Assembly: GCA_031412355.1 (NCBI GenBank)
Contig: JANOCR010000036.1
Location: 1-14,603 of the forward strand
Length of the DNA: 14,603 nucleotides
Direction: 5' to 3'
From: JAENVT01 sp031412355
Lineage (GTDB): Bacteria; Actinomycetota; Acidimicrobiia; Acidimicrobiales; Ilumatobacteraceae
In this document: piece after piece, positions 1 through 5,774 of the stretch
How positions within the stretch are numbered: the stretch's first letter is position 1
Layout of the letters: every line of letters begins with the position of its first letter
The notes under the pieces: model-generated
Databases searched by the model: none
The model's input: only the letters and a program-made list of their open reading frames with translations
What the model was told of the DNA's origin: nothing
Made by a program: the position numbers and the translations under genes

Positions 1-2
1 AG

Positions 3-917
3 GCGATCCTGGCGGGACGGGTGATCGATGCCACCGGCGATGCCGACGTTGCCCATCGTGCGGGCGCACCGACGTTCCACACGCCGAAGGAGAAGATGAT
101 GGCGGCGTCGGTCATGTTCCATCTGGCAGGAGTCGACAAGAAGGCATTCATCGCCGGAATCAAGGCCGACCCGCAGACCTACAAGGATTGGGCCGGCGGC
201 GGCGAGTGGAACATCGAGACGGGCGGCAAGGAGGACGACATGTTCTCGCCCTTCCTGAAACGCCCGTTCGAGCAGGCGATCAAGGATGGGTTGCTGCCTC
301 CGACACTCTCCACGTTGGCCGGGACGTGGGGCGCCATTCACGACACGGGTGAACTGACCTACATGAACCTGGTGCACATGGACGGCATCGACGGCACCGA
401 CCCCGACGATCTGACCCGTGGCGAGATCGAAGGTCGCCGCCAGGCCATGCACGCCATCGAGGCGCTGAGGCGCTACACGCCAGGCTGCGATGGCGCGCGC
501 TTGCGCAACTTCGGGATGACGTTGGGCATCCGCGATACCCGCAAGATCGACGCCGCGTACAACATGACCGAGCGTGATGTGCGCGAGCAGGGCCGGTTCG
601 ACGACTCCATCGGGATCTATCCCGAATTCATCGACGGCTACGGCATCTTGATCCTGCCGACGACGGGCCGCTACTACCAGCTGCCATTTAGGAATCTGCT
701 GCCGAAACGTGTTCGCAACCTGTTGGTCGCGGGCCGCTCGTCAGGCGGCGACCGCATCTCGCACGCGTCGACGCGTAACATGTCGTGTTGTGCCGTTTTG
801 GGGCAAGGCGCCGGAATCGCTGCCGCCCTATCCGTTCATGCACACACCGATCTCGAGGATCTCGACATCGATGCAATTCACAAGGAACTCGATCGTCAGG
901 GTGTGCGTTACGAATAG
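3..917 (+). CDS. FAD-dependent oxidoreductase, C-terminal part (5' truncated by window edge)
   Basis: The reading frame is open from base 3 with no stop upstream, so the gene begins outside the window and only about 304 C-terminal residues are visible. The first residues read AILAGRVIDATGDADVA, the dinucleotide-fold-associated 'IDATGDADVA' segment typical of the FAD_oxidored family (succinate dehydrogenase/fumarate reductase-like flavoproteins). Near the C-terminus, NLLVAGRSSGGDRISHAST and the following GQGAGIAAAL match the second FAD-contacting region of that family. The N-terminal GxGxxG nucleotide-binding motif must lie upstream of the window. The substrate cannot be inferred. The stop is TAG 915-917, and the next gene starts 15 bp later, so the two may be co-transcribed. 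Family assignment is firm; specific function is unknown. Confidence 0.85.
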   Translation, partial: AILAGRVIDATGDADVAHRAGAPTFHTPKEKMMAASVMFHLAGVDKKAFIAGIKADPQTYKDWAGGGEWNIETGGKEDDMFSPFLKRPFEQAIKDGLLPPTLSTLAGTWGAIHDTGELTYMNLVHMDGIDGTDPDDLTRGEIEGRRQAMHAIEALRRYTPGCDGARLRNFGMTLGIRDTRKIDAAYNMTERDVREQGRFDDSIGIYPEFIDGYGILILPTTGRYYQLPFRNLLPKRVRNLLVAGRSSGGDRISHASTRNMSCCAVLGQGAGIAAALSVHAHTDLEDLDIDAIHKELDRQGVRYE

Positions 918-932
918 CCCGGGGTGGAAGCC

Positions 933-1850
933 ATGAGCGCTGAGCACGGTCATGATCACGGCGCCGCGGCCCTCCGTGCGGGTGCGCGGCACATCAAGCC
1001 GTTGGTTATCTCGTTCGCATTGATCGTGGCGTTCCTGGTGGTGCAGGTCGTCGTCGGTGTCGTCACCGATTCGCTCGCTCTGCTGTCGGACGCCGGCCAC
1101 ATGGCCACCGACGCACTCGGGCTCGGAATGGCTTTGGCGGCGATTCAGGCGGCCTCGAGCGCTCGCATGCATCCGCAGCGCACGTTTGGTTTGTACCGCC
1201 TCGAGATCCTGGCGGCCCTGCTGAACGCGCTGCTGCTCTTCGCCGTGGCCGGCTACGTGCTGTTCCAGGCCATCGGTCGATTGTCGGATGCGCCCGAGGT
1301 TGCCTCGACACCGGTGTTGGTGGTCGGCGTGATCGGTCTGGTCGTCAACGTGATTGCGTTCCTCCTGTTGCGTGCCGGTGCCAAGGAAAGCCTCAACATG
1401 CAGGGTGCGTACCTCGAGGTGCTGTCCGACACGTTGGGAAGCGTCGGTGTGATCGTTGCGGCCGTGGTGTGGGGTATCACCGACTGGACGTGGGTCGATC
1501 CCGTGATCGGCGCTGTCATCGGCGTCTTCATCCTGCCTCGGGCGTGGCGGCTGGGTCGTGAGGCCCTGCTGGTGCTCGTGCAGGCTGCACCGTCACGACT
1601 CGACATTCCCGCGTTGCAGCGCGAGCTCGGCACGATCGCCGGTGTCGTCGATGTGCACGACATCCACGTGTGGACGCTCACATCCGAGATGGAGGTCGCA
1701 ACGGCGCACCTGATGGTGTCTACCGGCACCGACTCGCATGCCGTGCTCGACCAGGCCCGGCACCTGCTTGCGAATCGGCACGGCATCACCCACGCCACGC
1801 TGCAGGTCGAGCCGGAAGACCATCATGGCTGCGAGGAGGTGACCTGGTAA
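933..1850 (+). CDS. Cation diffusion facilitator (CzcD/ZitB-like) metal efflux transporter
   Basis: A 305-residue inner-membrane metal/proton antiporter of the CDF family. Six hydrophobic segments lie at roughly residues 22-43, 48-72, 89-112, 125-147, 159-181 and 183-201, followed by a cytoplasmic domain of about 100 residues. TM2 carries SDAGHMATDALG with the site-A HxxxD pair (H56, D60). TM5 carries GAYLEVLSDTLGS, so the usual HxxxD reads ExxxD (E162, D166). The N-terminus has spaced histidines (EHGHDHG) and the C-terminus ends with DHHGC, both plausible metal-binding tails. I chose ATG 933, preceded by the purine-rich GGGGTGGAAG; an in-frame GTG at 924 would add three residues. Zinc, cadmium or cobalt is the likely cargo by family, but the TM5 change makes specificity uncertain. 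Confidence 0.9.
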   Translation: MSAEHGHDHGAAALRAGARHIKPLVISFALIVAFLVVQVVVGVVTDSLALLSDAGHMATDALGLGMALAAIQAASSARMHPQRTFGLYRLEILAALLNALLLFAVAGYVLFQAIGRLSDAPEVASTPVLVVGVIGLVVNVIAFLLLRAGAKESLNMQGAYLEVLSDTLGSVGVIVAAVVWGITDWTWVDPVIGAVIGVFILPRAWRLGREALLVLVQAAPSRLDIPALQRELGTIAGVVDVHDIHVWTLTSEMEVATAHLMVSTGTDSHAVLDQARHLLANRHGITHATLQVEPEDHHGCEEVTW

Positions 1851-1860
1851 CCGCGGCAAC

Positions 1861-2670
1861 ATGTCGAATCGCTCGTTTAGTCAGCAAGTGACTATTGTTA
1901 CCAACATTCACCGTTCGACTCGACCTCTCATCTCCGCAATGACGGTGTTGGGGCTCATTGGTGTCGCATGCGGCGATGATTCAAGCTCGGGAACGTCAGG
2001 CGAGGTGGTGGTCTTCGCAGCGTCATCGTTGACGGAAGCTTTCACCGAGATCGGTGAGGCATTCACCGCCGGGAACCCGGATGCGCAGGTGGTGTTCACG
2101 TTCGCGGGCTCGGGCGATCTGGTGACCCAGATCACCGAAGGCGCCCCCGCCGACGTCTTCGCTGCAGCCGATGACACGAACATGACGAAGCTGGTGGATG
2201 CAGGCGAGACCGCTGGCGAAACGGTGTCGATCGCCAAGAACACGATGGAGATCATCGTCGAGGAAGGCAATCCGAAAGCGATAGGCGGCGTCGCCGATCT
2301 GGCCAGGCCGGATCTGATCGTGGTGCTGTGCGACCAGTCGGTGCCCTGCGGCAAGAGTGCCGCCACCGTGCTGTCGAATGCTGGTGTCACGCTGACGCCC
2401 GCGAGTCTGGAGGACAAGGTCAAAGGCGTTGTCACGAAGGTCTCGGCGGGCGAGGCCGACGCCGGCATCGTGTACGTCACCGACGTGAATGCAGCGGGCG
2501 TCATTGCCGAGGGAGTCGAGATCCCGGCCGACATCAACGTGATCAACAACTACCCGATCGTGGTGACGAAGGGGTCGACCAAACCAGATGCGGCACAGGA
2601 CTTCATCGACTACGTCGTCAGCGAGGCGGGCCTGGCGATCATCGCCAGTTACGGGTTCCTTGCCCCGTGA
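1861..2670 (+). CDS. modA: ModA-like molybdate/tungstate ABC transporter substrate-binding lipoprotein
   Basis: A 269-residue periplasmic-binding protein. The N-terminus carries a hydrophobic stretch (PLISAMTVLGLIGVA) ending at C37 in a relaxed lipobox (IGVAC), so the mature protein is probably lipid-anchored. Ligand-loop motifs of ModA are visible in order: AASSL (53-57), FAGSGDL (81-87), GAPADVF (95-100), VPCGKS (161-166) and GEADAGIVYVTD (197-208). C157 and C163 flank the VPCGKS loop. ATG 1861 gives an unusually long n-region and no good ribosome-binding site. In-frame alternatives are GTG 1888 and an unusual ATT at 1906, the latter giving a compact signal peptide MHRSTRPLISAMTVLGLIGVAC. 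No ModB permease or ModC ATPase gene is adjacent, so the transporter partners must be encoded elsewhere or this is an orphan. Confidence 0.88.
   Translation: MSNRSFSQQVTIVTNIHRSTRPLISAMTVLGLIGVACGDDSSSGTSGEVVVFAASSLTEAFTEIGEAFTAGNPDAQVVFTFAGSGDLVTQITEGAPADVFAAADDTNMTKLVDAGETAGETVSIAKNTMEIIVEEGNPKAIGGVADLARPDLIVVLCDQSVPCGKSAATVLSNAGVTLTPASLEDKVKGVVTKVSAGEADAGIVYVTDVNAAGVIAEGVEIPADINVINNYPIVVTKGSTKPDAAQDFIDYVVSEAGLAIIASYGFLAP
1878..1898 (+). promoter_or_regulatory. Inverted repeat overlapping a -10-like element at the start of modA
   Basis: TAGTCA-GCAAG-TGACTA is a perfect 6-bp inverted repeat at 1878-1894. It runs into TATTGT (1893-1898), which fits a TANNNT -10 hexamer. The surrounding 40 bp is visibly richer in A/T than the flanking genes. 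A promoter here would start transcription about 7 nt downstream, next to the in-frame ATT at 1906, and a repressor bound to the repeat would occlude the -10. The sequence does not resemble the ModE consensus I know. The site lies inside the longest modA reading frame, so it is meaningful only if the true start is downstream. Confidence 0.3.
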
Positions 2671-2695
2671 GTTCGATACTCTCGACTCGACCGGA

Positions 2696-2705
2696 GCCAC
2701 GTGGC
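2696..2705. promoter_or_regulatory. 10-bp perfect palindrome upstream of msrB
   Basis: GCCACGTGGC is a perfect palindrome in the 55-bp gap between modA and msrB, ending 20 bp before the msrB start and 6 bp before its ribosome-binding site. It could be an operator for the msrB-padR pair, possibly for the PadR-like protein itself, although PadR operators usually have an ATGT-N8-ACAT form. A palindrome of this size can also occur by chance in GC-rich DNA. Confidence 0.2.
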
Positions 2706-2711
2706 ACGAGC

Positions 2712-2717
2712 AGGAGG
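2712..2717 (+). promoter_or_regulatory. Strong Shine-Dalgarno of msrB
   Basis: AGGAGG lies 8 nt before ATG 2726. It is one of the few consensus ribosome-binding sites in the window and fixes the msrB start. Confidence 0.8.
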
Positions 2718-2725
2718 ATTGACCA

Positions 2726-3130
2726 ATGCCTGAGATCGATCGCACCGACGCCGACTGGCGTGATGCACTGACACCCGAGCAGTACGAGGTGCTACGCCGA
2801 GCAGGTACCGAGCGGGCGTGGAGCGGCAAGTATGTCGACGAACACACGGATGGCACGTATCACTGCGCGGCGTGCGGAGCCCAGCTGTTCGACTCGACGG
2901 CCAAGTACGAGTCCGGCAGCGGTTGGCCGAGCTTCTACCAAACGAAGGCTGCCGATGCGGTCGAGCTCATCGAGGATGCCAGTCATGGAATGGTTCGAAC
3001 CGAGGTTCGTTGCCGTCGCTGTGGCTCCCACCTCGGACATCTGTTCCCGGACGGGCCGGCTCCGACCGGACAGCGATACTGCATGAACAGTGTTGCCCTT
3101 GATCTGGTCACGGACTCGACCGATACCTGA
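2726..3130 (+). CDS. msrB: Peptide-methionine (R)-S-oxide reductase MsrB
   Basis: A 134-residue cytoplasmic enzyme that reduces methionine-R-sulfoxide in oxidised proteins, normally using thioredoxin as reductant. The zinc-binding pairs CAAC (C47, C50) and CRRC (C96, C99) are both present. The conserved ESGSGWPSF (62-70), HLGHLFPDGP (102-111) and the catalytic RYCMNS with C119 are intact. Length matches stand-alone MsrB. The start is fixed by a strong AGGAGG. The PadR-like gene follows after only 2 bp, so the two are almost certainly co-transcribed and translationally coupled. No msrA is present. Confidence 0.97.
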   Translation: MPEIDRTDADWRDALTPEQYEVLRRAGTERAWSGKYVDEHTDGTYHCAACGAQLFDSTAKYESGSGWPSFYQTKAADAVELIEDASHGMVRTEVRCRRCGSHLGHLFPDGPAPTGQRYCMNSVALDLVTDSTDT

Positions 3131-3132
3131 CA

Positions 3133-3660
3133 GTGCCCCGCCCGACACAACCGCAGCTTCTCCTCGGTGAATGGGCCTGCCTGGGCATTCTCTATCCCGC
3201 ACCCAGCCACGGCTTCGCCATCGCCGCGCGATTGAAGCCTGGCGGCGATGTCGGCAGGGTGTGGTCGCTGTCCAGGGCCTTGACATACCGATCGTTGGAA
3301 CAGCTCGCCGACCGCGGCTACGTCCACGGTGTCGGCCAGGAACCGGGCATCGCAGGTGGCAACCGCACGATTCTTGCGGCAACGCGCGCGGGTCGAGCCC
3401 AGCTTCGCAAGTGGCTGGACACACCCGTCGTTCACTTCCGCGACCTTCGCAGCGAACTGCTGATGAAACTCGTGATCGCCGATCTCTGCGGCATCGCGAT
3501 CGGCGACATGCTTGATCGACAGCAGGTGCACGTCCAGGCGATGGCCGCCGCGATTGCCGCCCAGGTCGACGACGATGGAGCGGTCGACGTCGTCGATGTC
3601 TGGCGCCAGGAAGCCTCTCAGGCGGCGCTGCGCTTTATGCACCGACTACCTCGCAACTGA
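3133..3660 (+). CDS. PadR-like winged-helix transcriptional regulator
   Basis: A 175-residue protein starting at GTG 3133, two bases after the msrB stop. Residues about 8-90 form the PadR-type winged helix: LLLGEWACLGILYPAPSHGF is the first helix region with the typical 'SHGF' turn, followed by the recognition region SRALTYRSLEQLADRGYV and a wing (TRAGRAQLRKWL). The C-terminal half (about 95-175) is a helical region that in PadR proteins provides dimerisation; here it lacks an obvious cofactor motif. Coupling to msrB suggests a role in an oxidative or electrophile response, and it may repress its own operon or the downstream dehydrogenase. That role is inference. Confidence 0.8.
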   Translation: MPRPTQPQLLLGEWACLGILYPAPSHGFAIAARLKPGGDVGRVWSLSRALTYRSLEQLADRGYVHGVGQEPGIAGGNRTILAATRAGRAQLRKWLDTPVVHFRDLRSELLMKLVIADLCGIAIGDMLDRQQVHVQAMAAAIAAQVDDDGAVDVVDVWRQEASQAALRFMHRLPRN

Positions 3661-3666
3661 CGTTCT

Positions 3667-3709
3667 GCCCCGCACCATCAGGCCGTTCGGCACTGGTCCC
3701 TGACGGGGC
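3667..3709. terminator. GC-rich hairpin between padR-like gene and alcohol dehydrogenase gene
   Basis: GCCCCG (3667-3672) pairs with CGGGGC (3704-3709), and ACCA (3674-3677) pairs with TGGT (3694-3697) inside it. Only a short GTTA follows, with no T-run, so this would be a weak terminator at best. It sits 7 nt after the padR-like stop and 42 nt before the dehydrogenase start. Confidence 0.3.
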
Positions 3710-3751
3710 GTTACCCGATGATGGGGTGACATCGAGTTTGGGGAGTTTGCC

Positions 3752-4765
3752 ATGAAGGCTGCAGTCGTTCGTGAGTTCGGGCACCCGCTGGTCGTCGAGG
3801 ACGTACCGACGCCGACGCCGGGACCTGGCCAGGTTCTGGTCAAGATCGAAACGTCGGGGCTGTGCCACACCGACATTCACGCAGCACATGGCGACTGGCC
3901 GGTCAAGCCTGCGCCGCCGTTCATTCCGGGCCACGAAGGCGTCGGACTGGTCGAGCGCGTCGGCGACGGAGTCACCCGGCTACACGAAGGCGACCGAGTC
4001 GCCATTCCGTGGCTGGGATGGGCGTGTGGTGCGTGTGAGGCTTGTGCCTCGGGATGGGAGACACTGTGTCCGAACGCGCACTACACGGGCTACACGGTCA
4101 ACGGTGGATTCGCCGAGTATGTGGTTGCCGATGCTGCGTTCGCCGGGTTGGTGCCCCTGGCGATCGATCCCCTCGACGCGGCGCCGTTGACCTGCGCGGG
4201 CGTCACGACGTACAAGGCCGTCAAGGTGTCGGGTGCGCGGCCGTCGGATCTGGTGGCCGTGTTCGGCATCGGGGGTCTCGGTCACCTGGCGGTCCAGTAC
4301 GCACGCATTGCCGGGGCGACCGTCGCCGCTGTCGATGTGCTCGACAGCAAGCTCGACGTGGCGAAGAACGTCGGCGCGACCTACATGGTCAATGCCGCGA
4401 GCCAGGATCCAGCAGAGGCGATACAGGCATTGGGCGGCGCAGACGCGGCGATCGTTCTGGCGGCGAATCCCAAAGCGTGCGAACAGGCCTTTGCCAGTTT
4501 GCGCCGCAACGGCACGCTGGTGCTGGTGGGTCTGCCGGCAGACAACTTCATGCAGTTGCCGATTTTCGAAACCGTGGTGAAGGGCATCAAAGTCGTCGGT
4601 TCATTCGTCGGAACTCGCGTCGATCTCACCGAGACTTTCGAGCTCCACGCCGACGGCTACACCAAGATCGTTCGTGAATCGAGTCGTCTCGACGACGTCA
4701 ACGAAGCAATGGCAAGGGTCCTCTGCGGGGGAGTCGACGCCAGGATCGTGTTCGACTTTCGATGA
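3752..4765 (+). CDS. Zinc-dependent alcohol dehydrogenase (AdhP-like, NAD-dependent MDR family)
   Basis: A 337-residue medium-chain dehydrogenase oxidising alcohols or reducing aldehydes with NAD(H). Catalytic-zinc ligands are C38 (SGLCHTD), H61-E62 (GHEGVG) and C148. The structural-zinc lobe is complete: C92, C95, C98 and C106 (CGACEACASGWETLC). The Rossmann fold carries GIGGLGH (172-178), and an acidic D195 at the end of the second strand favours NAD over NADP. Length and motifs match bacterial AdhP-type enzymes. The start is supported by GGGGAG at 3740-3745, 6 nt before the ATG. It ends 7 bp before the stop of the convergent cyclic-di-GMP gene. Confidence 0.95.
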   Translation: MKAAVVREFGHPLVVEDVPTPTPGPGQVLVKIETSGLCHTDIHAAHGDWPVKPAPPFIPGHEGVGLVERVGDGVTRLHEGDRVAIPWLGWACGACEACASGWETLCPNAHYTGYTVNGGFAEYVVADAAFAGLVPLAIDPLDAAPLTCAGVTTYKAVKVSGARPSDLVAVFGIGGLGHLAVQYARIAGATVAAVDVLDSKLDVAKNVGATYMVNAASQDPAEAIQALGGADAAIVLAANPKACEQAFASLRRNGTLVLVGLPADNFMQLPIFETVVKGIKVVGSFVGTRVDLTETFELHADGYTKIVRESSRLDDVNEAMARVLCGGVDARIVFDFR

Positions 4766-4772
4766 CCCTGGA

Positions 4773-5774
4773 TCAGCCGATGTCCCAACGGTGCGACGTA
4801 GCAACCAGCTTCGATATCTGATCCGCTGACATCGGCCGGGCCAGGTAGAACCCCTGAGCTCGCGGCACGCCGAGCTTCTTGAGCCCCGACAGTTGCTCGC
4901 GGGTCTCGACGCCTTCGGCAGTCACCTCCAGATCGAGAGCAGCCGCCATCGCAACGATGGCAGCTACCAAAGCGGTGTCGTGCGGATCGGTTCCCAGTCC
5001 ATCGACGAAGACCCGATCGACCTTGACACCGTCGACTGGGAACAGCTTCAGGTAGCTGAGCGACGAGTAGCCCGTGCCGAAGTCGTCGATCGACAGGTCG
5101 ACGCCAATCGATTTGAGACCGGCGAGCGTTCGTTCGAAGTAGTCGACGTCTTCCATGAACACGCTCTCGGTCAACTCCAGGCACAGATCGCTGGGTTGCA
5201 CGCCGGTTCGCTCGAGTACGCCAGCGATCAACCCGGCGATGTCGGGGGCCAGCATCTGTCGAACCGACAGGTTGACGGCGATCGACAGATCGTCGCGCAG
5301 GTCCGACGCCGTGGCGACCTGCTTCCACTTCACGAGGTCGTGGCACGCCTGTTCCAGAACTCGCGCGCCGATGGGGATGATGATGCCCGTCTCTTCGGCC
5401 AGAGAGATGAAGTCGGCGGGGGTGACCATTCCGTGCTCCGGGTGGTTCCAGCGCACCAAGGCTTCGGCACTGACCATCGCACCGGTTTGGAGATCGACGA
5501 CGGGTTGGTACTGAACGACGAACTCGCCACGATCGAGCGCGCCGTGCAGCGCGGATGCGGTCGCCAAGCGCCGGTTCGCCTTGAACCGCAAGGCTTCGTC
5601 GAACATCTCGATTCGACCCCTGCCGCGTTCCTTGGCAAGGTACATAGCAGCGTCTGAGTCGCGAAGTAGGCTTTCGGGCGTTGCGGTTCTGTCGCCGACG
5701 GCGATGCCGAGACTTGCGGTGATGTGCAGCTCCTGACCACCGATATGCCAGGGGTGGCTGAGTGCCTGCAGCAC
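4773..5774 (-). CDS. C-terminal part of PAS-GGDEF-EAL protein: end of GGDEF plus complete EAL phosphodiesterase (frameshifted from upstream half)
   Basis: This frame holds the last part of the diguanylate-cyclase domain (ASLGIAVGD, DAAMYLAKERGRGR, residues about 20-55 of this segment) and a full EAL domain from about residue 75. The residues needed for cyclic-di-GMP hydrolysis are all visible: EALVRW (E104), NLS (N168), LELTES (E200), IDDFGTG (D230, D231), K251, AEGVET (E288) and QG (Q307). GTG 5774 is only the first start codon in frame; the same frame continues upstream as DEAESVAERV to about 5802, where it meets the frame of the N-terminal half. It is therefore best read as the rest of one gene of about 1204 codons, not an independent protein. 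No ribosome-binding site supports a separate start. Confidence 0.85.
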   Translation of the reverse strand: MLQALSHPWHIGGQELHITASLGIAVGDRTATPESLLRDSDAAMYLAKERGRGRIEMFDEALRFKANRRLATASALHGALDRGEFVVQYQPVVDLQTGAMVSAEALVRWNHPEHGMVTPADFISLAEETGIIIPIGARVLEQACHDLVKWKQVATASDLRDDLSIAVNLSVRQMLAPDIAGLIAGVLERTGVQPSDLCLELTESVFMEDVDYFERTLAGLKSIGVDLSIDDFGTGYSSLSYLKLFPVDGVKVDRVFVDGLGTDPHDTALVAAIVAMAAALDLEVTAEGVETREQLSGLKKLGVPRAQGFYLARPMSADQISKLVATSHRWDIG

